Source: Pholiota molesta
Lineage: Eukaryota > Basidiomycota > Agaricomycetes > Agaricales > Strophariaceae
DNA: 64,000 nucleotides
Assembly: GCA_014925825.1 (NCBI GenBank)
Contig: JACGCK010000225.1
Coordinates: 1-64,000, forward strand
Direction of reading: 5' to 3'
How positions within the stretch are numbered: the first letter of the stretch is position 1; the number at the start of each line of letters is the position of its first letter. Both the position numbers and the translations under genes were made by a program. The notes below the pieces were generated by a model. That model ran no database searches and had not been told where the DNA came from. It worked only from the letters and a program-made list of their open reading frames with translations. Positions 1-9,916 of this stretch are shown in pieces.

Positions 1-369
1 TTTTATTCCTTCATCTCGTACTCTAGCTCGCGCTGCATCTCGCCAAATATTATTCAAAAGCCCCGTCGCCGCGCCAGACAAGCTCGTTATCAGCACCCGA
101 GACGACGAATAGATCCGCATAGGCTGCGTATAATAAATTCAAGACGACGTAGACCTCGCTTGCGACCCCCGGACGTAGCCAGCCATGCCCAGCAACCGTC
201 GATATGCTCAGCAACGTCTCGTCGCGTCGTAACCTCGCGAACTGACTCCGTACAGTCAAGATTTCGTTAGGGAGGAGTATACCCCGGTTCACATATTTAT
301 TTCGCCTCAACACCCTCAATTTTTCGACCTGGACTTATTCTTTTTAGCTTGATATATTCATTTTGTTTC
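1..369. other. Left flank of repeat array with hairpin module A
   Basis: I see no gene here; the open frame on the minus strand has no fungal gene features. Bases 46-280 resemble 2896-3035 on the other side of the repeat array. Both begin with TATTATT followed by CCGTCGCCGCGC and end with CTGACT-N-AGTCA followed by TTAGGGAGGA. In this copy the small inverted repeat has arms TGACT (243-247) and AGTCA (254-258) around CCGTAC. The shared module suggests the array is one segment of a larger repeated unit. Confidence 0.5.
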
Positions 370-732
370 TGTTGCGCTCGCTTTCATCCCGCTGCCACTC
401 ACTTTATTTTCCAGCGCTCGCATGCGTCCCGCCATAGTCCCCAGGCTCATATCCGTTCCGCCACACTCGAATTTGATTCGCCGCGCTCTAGTTCATCTCA
501 CCGCGTTTCAGGTTGTCTCATCGCGCCCCAGACGTCTTGCCACACCCGAGTTTCAATTCCTCATGCCCTAGTTAATCTCGTCGCACTGTAGGACGCCTCG
601 CTGCACGTTACTTCGTCTCGTTGCACCTCAAGCGCCTTGCTGTGCCCCAGGTCATCTCGTCGCGCTCAAGGCCGTCTCGCCGCGCCCACTGTCATTTCGC
701 CGCGCCCGTAGTTAATTCACAGCACTTCGGTT

Positions 733-1304
733 CGTCTCGGCGCGCCCGCTGTTGTTTCGCCGCACCCCAGGTCGCCTCGTCGTGCTATAGGTCGTTTCTC
801 TGCGCTCCAATTCGTTGCGCCGTGCTAGCTTTGGTCCACCGCACCCGCATCCGTGCAGTAGCATAGATATTCAATTCAAGACACCCCAGATCGCCGCGCT
901 GCGCCCAAGTTCGTTCCGCCGTGCTCGTATTCGTATAGCAGTGCTCCAAATGGTTTCACCACGCTTCAGGACATCTCGTCGCGCCCCAGCTCGTCTCGTC
1001 GTGCCCCATGTTGTCTCGTCGCGACCCAACTCGTCTCGTCGCGCCCCAGGTCGTCACGGTCTCGCCGCGCCCGTATTTGATTCCCCATGCTCCAGTTCGT
1101 CTCGCCGCGCCCGCTGTTGTTTCGCCGCATCCCAGGTCGCCTCGTCGTGCTATAGGTCGTCTCTCCACGCTCCAATTCGTTGCGCCATGCGAGCTTTGGT
1201 CCACCGCACCCGCATCCGTGCAGTAGCATAAATATTCAATTTAAGATGCTCCAGATCACCGCGCCGCGCCCAATTTCGTTCCGCCATGCTCATATCCATA
1301 CAGC
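733..1304. repeat. Diverged ~200-bp segmental duplication inside the array
   Basis: About 733-935 is repeated at about 1096-1304 in the same order. Shared strings include CGCCCGCTGTTGTTTCGCCGC, GTCGTGCTATAGGTCGT, TTTGGTCCACCGCACCCGC and CAGTAGCATA(G/A)ATATTCAAT. A third, shorter relative lies near 2185-2300 with CGCACCCGCATCCGTACAG. The copies differ mainly by transitions. This shows that the array also grew by duplicating blocks of about ten units. Confidence 0.7.
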
Positions 1305-1640
1305 AGCGGCTCAATTCGTCTCGTCGCGCCCCAAGTCGTCTCGCCGCGTTATAGGTTGTCTCACCGCGCCGTAGTTGATTTACAGAGCTCCAGGTCATCT
1401 CGCCGCGCTTCAGGACGTCTTACCACGCTTCAGGACGTCTTACCACACTTCAGGATGTCTTACCATGCTTCAGGGCATCTCACCGCGTCCGAATGCAATT
1501 TGCCGCGCTCCAGTCCGCCTCGCCACACTCCGTGTCGTCTCGCCGCGCTTGCATTCGTACAGCAGGACGTATATTCAACTCGTCGGGTTCCAGGACGGCT
1601 CGCCGCGCCCGAATTTAATTCCTCGAGCTCTTGTTCATCC

Positions 1641-1919
1641 CGTCACACTGTAGTTCGTCTCAACGCACCGTACTTCGTCTCGTCGCGCTCCAGATCATCT
1701 CGCCGCGCTCCAAGTGGTCTCGTCGCGTCCCAAGTCGGCTCGCCGCGCTGTAGGTCGTCTCGCCGCGCTGTAGGCCGTCCCGTCACACTGTAGTTCGTCT
1801 CAACGCACCGTACTTCGTCTCGTCGCGCTCCAGATCATCTCGCCGCGCTCCAAGTGGTCTCGTCGCGTCCCAAGTCGGCTCGCCGCGCTGTAGGTCGTCT
1901 CGCCGCGCTGTAGGCCGTC
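1641..1919. repeat. Perfect 140-bp tandem duplication (7 x 20 bp)
   Basis: Bases 1641-1779 and 1781-1919 are identical over 139 positions, at an offset of exactly 140 bp, which is seven 20-bp units. The only difference within the 140-bp period is the last base (C at 1780, T at 1920). Neighbouring units differ strongly from each other, so this copy event is recent compared with the rest of the array. Confidence 0.9.
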
Positions 1920-2895
1920 TCGCCGCACTGCAGATCGTCTCGCCGCACTACATCATCCCACCGCGCTTAAATCCAGCTCGTCGCGCTTCAGTTCGCCTCA
2001 CAACGCTCTTGGTCGTCTCGCCGCACCTGGCTTCCATTTGCCATGCACCAGATGGTCTCGCCGCGCGCCAGTTCGTCCCGTCGGACCCCAAGTCATCTCA
2101 TTGCGCCCCAAGTCGTTTAGCCGCGCTCTAGGTTGTCTCGCCGTGCCATGATTATTTTACAGCGCTCCAATTCGTCTCGCCGCGCCCGCTTTCGTCCGCC
2201 GCACCCGCATCCGTACAGTAGCATGAATATTCAATTTACCGCGATCCACATCGCCGCGCCGCGCCTGCTGTCGTCTCGCCGCACTTGCATTCGTACAACA
2301 GGACATATATTCAGCTCGCCGCACTACAGTCGTCTCGCCGTGCCTGCATTCAATTTGCCGTGCTCCAGATGGTCTCGCCGCATGTCAGTTCACCTCGCCG
2401 GACCCCACGTCGTCTCGTCGCGCCCCAGTCCGCCTCGCCATACTCCAGGTTGTCTCGTCGCGCTCTAGGTCATCTCGCCGCGTTCCAGGACGTCTCGCCG
2501 CACGTGCATTTAATTTCCCAGGCTCTAGTTCGTCTCGTCGCGCCGCAGTTCGGCTCGCCGCACCCGCTGTCGTCTCGCCGCGCTTTAGGACGTCTGTCAG
2601 AAATTCAGGTTGTCTCGCCGCACGTACATTCAACTGGCCACACCCCAGATCGCCGCGCCACACCTGCAGTCGTCTTGCCGTGCTCCAGTTCGTCTCGCCG
2701 CGCCCGCTGTCGTCTCGCCGTGTCGAGCCGTATCCAATTCACAATTCGTCTCCCAGCACTCCAGCTTGTCTCGCCGCACTCTAACTCGTCTAGCTGTGCT
2801 CCGAATCATTTCCCCGAGCCCAAATTACACCACCGCGCTCACCGCCCGCCGCCCGCCGCTCACTCGCTCAGCGCAACGCGCGTTAAGCGCCCGTT

Positions 2896-3035
2896 CTATT
2901 ATTGGATTACACCGTCGCCGCGCATGCAACTCTCGATCCCTCGACGCCGCTGCCCGTCGCTTGTATTGCAATCCGTTCCGCCGCGATTCCGGCTGACTGC
3001 GGACAGTCAGAAGTTCATTAGGGAGGAAATGATGC
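2896..3035. repeat. Right flank of array: hairpin module B
   Basis: This resembles 46-280 at the other end of the array. It holds a perfect stem: CTGACTG (2993-2999), loop CGGA, CAGTCAG (3004-3010), followed by AAGTTCATTAGGGAGGA. The left copy has the same layout with a shorter stem. No coding function is evident. Confidence 0.55.
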
Positions 3036-4141
3036 GCACCGCATCCGTATACGCTCTGAAAACGCGCCAGAACACGCCCAGACGCACGCGCAACGCACAC
3101 GAACAGAACGCGCACGCACGCGCTCGAACGCGCTAGGTCATACATGATGCATAGGTCGCCTCGCCTCGTGCCGCTCGCTCGAAGTCGCTCAAGCACGCGA
3201 AACGTACCCATAGCACCTCCATATACACCACAACACTTTACGACGCAACGCAACGCACTCGCGCGAACGCGCACAGAGCCCGCGCCGCACCGCGTACGCA
3301 CTCAGAACGGAGCCGCGGGTAGTCACGTGACCCGACGAACTTGGACGCAAGTCGCGTGCCGCCGTATACGGTCTCACACAGCACTCTCAGGACGTCGCTA
3401 CATGGTCTAGAAGGTTCGAATACGTACGGAACCGTTCCAAATATTATTGGACAGCTTATCACGTCGGAATTCCGCCGCGCGCACATGCGCTCGAGTGCAC
3501 GTTTGAGCGCTCTATTTTTAGTATCTGATTCTCTAGCTCGCCGTCGCATGCACGCGCTGTACTCCCCTATCGTCTTTTCCACACGAATTTCGTATCGAGC
3601 CTTTCGGACAGTTCAAGTCGCATCTTCCACCGTTTTAGATAAATTAAATACAGCTATAGCTTCCGTAGTATTTAAATCCCTGTAACTCAGTAAAACAAAA
3701 ATATACACTTTCCCCCTCGGTTTCCAGTCCAGTTTCAGTTCGTCTCTCGTCGCGTCTCGTCCCCACTGCGTTCCCCATCGTTTCACACCGCGCTGCGTCT
3801 CTCTCATATTTTATTTCACTCTCATCGCTCAGTTCAGCTAAATTCCGTCAATCCTTTATCCGTCGCTCTCACAACTCAGTATACATCGTAAACGCCATCT
3901 CGTCACGTCGCACACATCGTCGCACCATTCGCCACTGATAGACCTTGATTGGACGCCTTGAACCCCGTACTCGCACCCTCGTAGCCCCTCACGTCGTGGC
4001 TTTTGGTTTTGTGGTTTTAGATTTTATTCGCCACATTCCGCACCCTACACGACACTTGGCACATCAGCGTCGCTCGATCTCAGAGTATAGATCTCACTCC
4101 GCTGGTGTTGTGTGTGTTTTGATTTCGTGTCTTGCCCGATA
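3036..4141. other. Non-coding, CpG-rich to AT-rich transition
   Basis: Overlapping open frames exist on both strands between 3040 and 3700, rich in ACGCG and CGCAC strings, with no start context, splice pattern or recognisable protein. A palindrome GTCACGTGAC lies near 3324. From about 3600 the sequence becomes pyrimidine-rich, as in promoter DNA upstream of the gene that follows. I see no RNA gene. Confidence 0.4.
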
Positions 4142-4627
4142 GCAAGCCTCTCAACGGAATCTATCTTAGCTCTTAATAAGGCTGAGGAGGTTAAGCTTAC
4201 GATTCACCATTGTGTCCGCTTTGCCTTTCTCGTATGTTTTTTTCATTCCATTGTCTGCCTGTTCTTATTGTTTGGTCCGATTGAACACAGCGGGATGTTG
4301 CTTCAAAGAAAGTGCCAGTTAAACAGTATTGGAGGAAGGTTGACTTCGAACTGGCGGAGACTCGGAAGATGACGAACCCAAAGAAGCAGTCGAAGTACGT
4401 ATTTCAAGCTTCTCTACCTCAACTCCGACTCTTTATAACATAAATCTGCTAGGTTTTTAGCTTCCGTTCTCGCAGCTGATCGTGCTGCATATGGAGAACT
4501 TGCAAGGGAAGACCTTACCATGCTAGAGACCTCCAGAACCGCCACCAACTCTGCTAACGAAGCCCCACCAAGGTCTTCAAGCCCACCGGTGAATAGTGAA
4601 GATGAAGACCAGCTCGAAGAGGATTAA
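4142..4627 (+). CDS. Hypothetical protein, C-terminal part (start not found)
   Basis: Three exons join in one frame: about 4142-4231, 4291-4394 and 4453-4627. The first intron opens with GTATGT and closes with ACACAG; the second opens with GTACGT and closes with CTGCTAG. The product reads through LTIHHCVRFAFL, then RDVASKKVPVKQYWRKVD, then KNPKKQSK-like basic residues, and ends in an acidic SEDEDQLEED tail. I do not recognise the family. No ATG lies in frame immediately upstream, so either a 5' exon is missing from this model or the gene is a remnant. Its position next to the repeat array would suit an accessory or repeated gene. Confidence is moderate for coding and low for completeness. Confidence 0.45.
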
Positions 4628-5335
4628 GTGCCACGTTCCAACTCACAGTTCAGTATTGATCTATAGCATAATTCAATCCCTACATACTTTTAATCCGTAT
4701 TACTTACCACTATTATCTGATCTACCATGTTATATACACTCGTTTTTATAATACACAACATACTCTTATTGAAATTCTGCATGCAATACCGTGTTTCCGA
4801 ATGAGAAGGGATGAGCTCAAATTTGCACTGCACTATCTACCGTGGTTGTCATTCAATCAATCTCAATATAAGCGCAAGATCTATTCCACTCGTCTTGAGG
4901 GCTATACAAAGGATATCATGTTTAAAACTTAGATATATCTGGCGGGGACATCTTCGGAACAATCGCAATGGATGCCCAGCAGACATGCATGTCCGAGCAT
5001 ATGATTGGATATGCGAATCTGATGTGCAAAACATGTCACTAGCGTATGTCTGGACATCAGTAACCGTATCAGGAAGGTATCCATCGTGGGATTACTTGGG
5101 GTGATCCCTCACAAATGGCGGTGTACATATTCGTCGTCGCACTCGCCAAAATTTGTTTTTCCGAGTTGCACAGACGACTCGGCCCAGCTCTGTGCAACCT
5201 CACCGCCTCACCTTTCTGCACAGCTGGCGCTGTGATTCTAACACAACTAGACGCGAGATAACGACCAGTCACCAGCATACAAATTTCCCACCACAGTATA
5301 CCGTGCCATACATATCCCAGCGACACAAGAACCAA
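4628..5335. other. Intergenic, no gene seen
   Basis: Short overlapping open frames occur on both strands at 4811-5335, but none has conserved motifs or a splice pattern. The last 200 bases serve as leader of the gene starting at 5336. Confidence 0.4.
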
Positions 5336-6618
5336 ATGCCCCTCAAAGCCCTGCAGAAGATGCGCATCATAGCGCTGCCGCTCACCCGTCCAGTGGGCAG
5401 AGCTCCGCAGGCATTGGCGTCGGGGTCAGGACTCGACCGCCTGACGTACTACCAGCTCCAGATATCAGGCGGGAGGAAGCGGGCAGGGCAGGAGGACAGT
5501 ACAAGTACAGGGGACAAGGGAAAGGGACCAGACAAAGGCTGGCGCGCATGGCCGGCGCAGATCCGCGCCGAAGGGCTTGCGGACTGGACTACGCACAAGG
5601 CGACGGAGGTGTGGAGCGGCTTTGGGCGCGCGAAGGGCGGGTGGCAGGTGTGTGTTTGGACTTCCTTTCGACTGTGAGCGGAAATACTGATGTGCGTGCA
5701 CAGCGGCGGGTTTATGACGCGGGTGAGAAGCTGGTAGATCGCATGGAGTTTGAGGAGCTCGCGCTGAAGAGCGTCGACCCGAGCATGGGACCGTCCATCG
5801 TCAACCTCGCTAGGAGCGGCAAGGCCATTCTGGAAGATGGAAAGGAAGTGCCTGTCCCCAAGGTATGTACCCTGTTCTCCTAGTTTCTCAGTGTGCTTGC
5901 CATATGTGCTGACCCGACTCACCAGATTCCACTCTTGTTTCCCCCGTCGCAACTTTCGCCCGAGCAGGCGCTCAAAGAGCTGCGTGCGTACGCGCAACAT
6001 CGGATACCGCGTCATCGCAAGGGATTCTATTTGTGGATGGTGCTGGCGCCGTTCACCACGCCTTTCATGCTCATTCGTGAGTTGCTACGCGTCTTTTTCG
6101 CTTGTCCTTGAGCTCTAATCTAATGTGATACCACAGCAATCATACCCAATCTACCCTTCTTCTTTTGCGTGTGGCGCTCATGGTCGCACTACCGGGGTCA
6201 GTTGTATCTCTTGCTCTCCCCATTGCCTTGCTTTTGAAGCTCACCATATCTTTTGGCTTATATCCCAATAGCATACAAAGCTTCCCAGTACCTCGACCTC
6301 CTCCTAACGCACGACATCATTCTTCCCCAACCATGCGCGCCCCTCGACGAGGTGTACCGCAAGCCGACCACACAGGCGCCTTCCGGGTCCCCCGAGTCAC
6401 CAGCCTCCTCAGCACCTCCACCCCCACCACCCCACCCAGCACCCTCCGGCCCCGACTCGGCCCAGCGCCCCGCGCACGAGCTGCTCCTCACGCGCGACGC
6501 GGTCCCTGCGATCCTCGCCATCTTCAACCTCGCGCCCGACTCGACCGCGGCTGTCGATATGTACCGCGCGGTCGACCAGGCCAAGGTGCGGGTGGAGAGC
6601 GGGAAGCTGGGGGTGTAG
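5336..6618 (+). CDS. Mitochondrial K+-H+ exchange-related family protein
   Basis: Five exons (5336-5647, 5704-5862, 5926-6076, 6137-6196, 6272-6618) give 342 residues in one frame. It resembles the fungal Mit_KHE1 family (yeast YDL183C-like), inner mitochondrial membrane proteins linked to K+/H+ exchange. Family-like segments are MRIIALPLTRP near the N-terminus, WNGFGRAKGGWQ-type sequence at the end of exon 1, and a conserved IIPNLPFFFCVWRSWSHYRA stretch spanning the small fourth exon, after an LAPFTTPFMLI hydrophobic segment. The C-terminal exon carries a Ser/Pro-rich insertion with six consecutive prolines, then a conserved LTRDAVPAI segment. No ion-exchange activity can be deduced from sequence alone. 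The first ATG of the open frame was chosen because the family-like N-terminus follows directly. Confidence 0.8.
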
Positions 6619-7427
6619 GTGTGGGGGCTCGCGATGCGATGCGCGAGGGCGGGGGTTGTGCTGATGGCGCGCTTATGTGCATCTTTACAATTAATTGAGG
6701 TGCATGCGTATATGCATACTCTACATATCTGTACCACCTGCGAGGGCGCGGTATGATGTGGAGGTGGGGTGTAGAGGAGGACGCCCGGGATCGGGCTTAC
6801 GTCTGGGCGTGCGTATTGACCTGGCTGATACGCGTACATTTACTCAGCGGTGTGGGTTTGCCTAACGGAAAGGACACCGCTTGTATCCTCCTCATGTAGT
6901 GGCTTCGGAAGGACGCGCCCTGCATAGCATATCCATATGTCGGTGCTGGCTTAACGAGCGAAGCAAAGGGGGTAATCGGACCTTGGTACAGGATATGGTC
7001 TCTATATATAATCAATAATCCCCGCTCATTATATGCAACAAGCTAGGTAGTAGACCAGCCTGATAACCACAAGTAATACTGCCGATTAAAATCTAATATT
7101 GGTCCAGACTAGTATACCTTGGGCCTGGACTGCGTGAATGCGAAAGTGTGGCATTTGGTAGGTAGCCATTCTTTGAAAATTTCGAGAGCGCTTTCAAAAT
7201 GAAAGGCTAACGGCTGGGTCTTGACTAGTGTGCCACCTGCGACAAAGTCGCGGTGTGGTGTGGAAGTGGGGCATAGTCTACGTAGAGGAAGATGTCCGGG
7301 CCAGGCGTTCGTCTTGGTGTACTTGTGAATTTGACTAATAGAGGAATGCATATCTCGTGTTATTATACAACCCATTTGCTAGCCAACACGGTATTGTATT
7401 GATCATGAGCACCCTCAGTGAAGACGA
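6619..7427. repeat. Intergenic with a diverged ~110-bp direct duplication
   Basis: About 6738-6835 and 7231-7345 are related in the same orientation: both read CCACCTGCGA, then a GTGG(A)GTGGGG run, AGAGGA(G/A)GA, CCGGG, then a CGT-rich segment and a TTGAC(T)TGG/AAT end. They lie on opposite sides of about 400 bp of unrelated sequence. No gene is supported; open frames on the minus strand across each copy are unrelated in frame. They may be relics of a small mobile element or duplicated 3' flank. Confidence 0.45.
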
Positions 7428-8708
7428 TCAAGCAACATCTTCGAAAAAATCCATCAATCCGTTCTGCGTCTTTCGATAGAACGCGAGCAATGCCTCCATT
7501 ACAGGCTTCTCGCACACCGAGCTAGAAAACCCACCTCCAAGGAGCTCCTGGATACCTGATGTGTTGGGAATAACACCGACGATGGTCCTCACCATCGTCA
7601 GGCGCCCTACCACGTCGATATGGTCGTACCTCATGTGGTGCATGCGCGCCGCTGCACCGCCGATCGACACGTCGGACCTGGGTGCAGTGTCGACGATGAC
7701 CGCGCGCCATATCCGCTTCCAGCTCTCCTCGCACTTTTGCGTATCTGTGCAGCCGGCGCCATGCTGGAACGCGGGAGGCGTGTCCGGCAGCTCGGTGCAG
7801 AAGCGCGTCAGGTTGTAGAACCCGGACAGCAGGCGGATGCGGTGCTCCCTGGTGAGCTCGGGCTCCTTTTCCCAGAACGCGCGCCCTTTCAGCAGTAGCG
7901 CTTGGTATGCGAGCCCTTGCAGACTGCGCAGGCCAAGGCGTTCAGTGGTGATGACTGCTAGTCCGAGGTGTCGGTTTTCGGCTATGAGGCGGCGCCAACG
8001 CTTGCGTATGACGTCCAGAAGCGATGCATCCTTCGACATAACAGCGATTTCGCTTATCTTGACTAGGGTTGGCATAGGCACAGTTGGCCCGCTCGGGGAA
8101 GGTCGCGTAGATATTCTGCGATCACCCGTGTGGCCCAGAGTTCGGTGGAGACGAAGTGGTACTTGTGCGCCAGCCCAAGCGCGCTGACAAGCTTGGTGAT
8201 ATCGGCAACGTCGGGGTTTGGGGACATCAGCTGCGCGATATCTTGTGGCCTAGACAGACAGATCGTCAGCTTTCATGGGCGGCGCCGTCAACGGTGAAGG
8301 TGGCGTGCGATTTACAAGGCATACAAACACCAGAGAAAACGACGAAAATCGTCTGCGGAGTCCCCCTGCAGCTGGATGGGGGTCTCGTCACTGTTGCCAT
8401 CTTGTTGGAACGTAGTCATTTGGGTGTCATCTGAGTCGTTGGTCGTATCGCCAGCGACTGCATCCAACGCGAACATGTTCTCGAAACTCGACCCATCTCG
8501 AGCTAAGATATGGCGATGCACCTAAAATATGAAATAAATCAAATCAGCAACATACATGAGCGCTTGAGCATGGATGGGTGGATGATCTTGATCATAACCA
8601 TTTGCGATGACCTACTTTGAAAAGCACCGAAGATACCAGAACAGTGACATTCCCATCGGGGAAATAATACTCTTCATCCCGAGACCATTGGCTGGTTTCC
8701 GAGGCCAT
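7428..8708 (-). CDS. BTB/POZ-like protein with an apparent frame break
   Basis: Exons on the minus strand are 8708-8616, 8521-8316 and 8250-7428. Exon 1 ends DGNVTVLVSSVLFK and exon 2 starts VHRHILARDGSSFENMF, the opening of a BTB fold. The gene is a diverged paralogue of the protein at 14466-15908, with introns in the same places: before VHR and inside a Leu codon before the Pro of exon 3. Exon 3 begins in frame (PQDIAQLM to AEYLRD) but reaches a stop after about 60 codons. The rest of the protein (PTLVKISEIAVM to FFEDVA) is in another frame. One extra base in the GGGG run at 8095-8098 (CCCC on the coding strand) would join the two. The cause may be a sequencing error or a real inactivating deletion. 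Fungal BTB proteins of this kind have no assigned biochemical role. Confidence 0.75.
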
Positions 8709-8921
8709 TGAGGGTCTTGCAAGGAGACTTGTGCGAACCTTGTACTAGAAATGCGGACGCATGATCCGCTTCGAATGGGAAGCTTCAGACCTGCCAGTAA
8801 AAGCAATAAAATTTCTGGTAAAATAAGAAGGATCAAGCTCAAAAAAAACAGAGTTAGGAGAAATTGCATATCATTGAATCGGTGTAATCTGGGTTCTGTT
8901 ACCTGTTAGGCTGTTCGTAGC

Positions 8922-8928
8922 AAAAAAA
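8922..8928 (-). terminator. RNA polymerase III terminator of first tRNA
   Basis: Seven A on the plus strand read as TTTTTTT on the minus strand, about 21 nt downstream of the tRNA 3' end at 8950. A run of four or more T is the usual Pol III stop. Confidence 0.6.
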
Positions 8929-8949
8929 TTTAATGTATCATCAACTATA

Positions 8950-9027
8950 GGTGCTACCAGGGTTCGAACCTGGGTTTCGGGAATATATCTTCAAAATCCC
9001 GAGTGATAACCACTACACTATAGCACC
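8950..9027 (-). tRNA. tRNA-Gln (anticodon TTG), 7-nt intron
   Basis: On the minus strand the acceptor arms GGTGCTA and TAGCACC pair. The A box (TATAGTGTAGTGG) and B box (GGTTCGAACCC) are present. The anticodon stem CGGGA/TCCCG encloses a loop starting TTTTGA, which puts TTG at positions 34-36 and so decodes CAA (Gln). The loop is seven bases too long. The excess, about AGATATA, sits at the canonical 37/38 site and is best read as a very short intron. Length is 78 bases, of which 71 are mature. Confidence 0.9.
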
Positions 9028-9237
9028 TCCCCATTTAAGTAATTTCTTGGTGAAGGTAGGCTACCAGCGACGCGCAAATTGGCAGCCACTTAGGTGTGCC
9101 ACTTCGGCATCATATTCGGGATCCGGATTGCTCTGGATGCAAGCAAAATCAAAAATATGGTTTACGGACCGTTTACCGTTTTACACCTTGCTCATCCACG
9201 AAAAATCAAAACACTGCGGGGTGCATAGAAAACTAGA

Positions 9238-9331
9238 GGTGCTACCAGGGTTCGAACCTGGGTTTCGGGAAGGCGGAACGTCGGCGCTTATGCTTCAAAA
9301 TCCCGAGTGATAACCACTACACTATAGCACC
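9238..9331 (-). tRNA. tRNA-Gln (anticodon TTG), 23-nt intron
   Basis: The exons are identical to those of the tRNA at 8950-9027, base for base, but the intron at 37/38 is 23 nt and GC-rich, unrelated to the 7-nt intron of its neighbour. The acceptor stem, A box, B box and T-arm are all intact. A short A-run at 9228-9231 (TTTT on the minus strand) is a likely Pol III stop. The two genes are about 210 bp apart in the same orientation. Confidence 0.9.
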
Positions 9332-9380
9332 ATGGACTTTGAGCCGAGGCGGCATCATCGCATGGCCGAGCTACTTGATA

Positions 9381-9602
9381 ATGATCTCGAGCAAGGAAAA
9401 GGTGATATTCCTGGATGTTTTGGAGGAATACTGTAATGCAAAGGAAATAATTTTTATCGACTCCGGAGGAGCTCTCATAATTTTCTCCACGTGCATGTCC
9501 ACCTTTATGGGAAGTTTTCCAAGTATCGGGGTTTCCATCGGTATGGGCGCTTGTTTGGTCGGCGCTTTTTATTATTGTATATTTTCAGAATCACGCAGAT
9601 AA
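9381..9602 (+). CDS. Small hydrophobic open reading frame, doubtful
   Basis: An ATG-started frame of 73 codons encodes a charged first third (SSKEKVIFLDVLEEYC) and then a hydrophobic second half rich in Gly, Ser and Phe (GALIIFSTC, GVSIGMGACLVGAFYYCIF), as in a one- or two-pass membrane peptide. It has no introns and I do not recognise it. It could equally be an exon of a decayed gene, or chance. Confidence 0.2.
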   Translation: MISSKEKVIFLDVLEEYCNAKEIIFIDSGGALIIFSTCMSTFMGSFPSIGVSIGMGACLVGAFYYCIFSESRR

Positions 9603-9916
9603 AGTCGTGTTTATCTGGAAAGCCATTGCGTTTCCAAGAATGAATTACTTTCTCTCACAGCAGCACCGATACTAGTATTAGTTTGCACCAAAATACGGGA
9701 AAACATACAGTTAGAATTAATCCTCGCGACAATACTCGCTTAGCGCACGGCGAGAAGTCTAACCAAAATGCACGACTGAGCTAAAAACTTACCGTTGATC
9801 AGGACATCAACAAGATTGATTGGTTACTACGTCCGCGCGTCCGCCATCCCCTCTGATCAAGTTTACACTGCCTTCTCTCTAAACTCTCTCCCACCGCGCC
9901 ATGTTCTATGGTGTTA

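Larger units (their letters stand above)
370..2830. repeat. Degenerate 20-bp tandem repeat array (minisatellite)
   Basis: About 2.46 kb, roughly 120 units, follows a 20-bp period with consensus close to TCGTCTCGCCGCGCYCCAGG. Many units differ by C/T or G/A changes, often at CpG (for example CGTCTCGCCGCG, CGTCTCACCGCG, CATCTCACCGCG). Some stretches contain a more diverged insert ending in an AATATTCAATT-like string. Long open frames occur on both strands, but only because the unit lacks stop codons in several phases; their translations are Arg/Ser/Pro-rich strings with a 20-residue period and are not credible proteins. Function is unknown; it could be subtelomeric or pericentromeric satellite, or the body of a non-coding element. 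Confidence 0.85.

Noticed and set aside
349..3136. Long open frames on both strands inside the 20-bp array (for example 2285-3136 plus strand, 1356-1793 plus strand)
   Set aside because: They follow from a repeat unit without stop codons; the translations are periodic Arg/Ser/Pro strings and differ in frame along the array.
1..4142. CRISPR-like array
   Set aside because: Units are contiguous without unique spacers, and this is a fungal nuclear sequence.
5449..6015. 188-residue minus-strand frame
   Set aside because: Antisense shadow across exons and introns of the gene at 5336-6618.
6258..6839. 193-residue minus-strand frame
   Set aside because: Shadow of the last exon of the Mit_KHE1-like gene, extending into its 3' flank.
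8951..9310. Plus-strand frame containing LPGFEPGFRE twice
   Set aside because: It is the reverse complement of the two tRNA-Gln genes read as protein.
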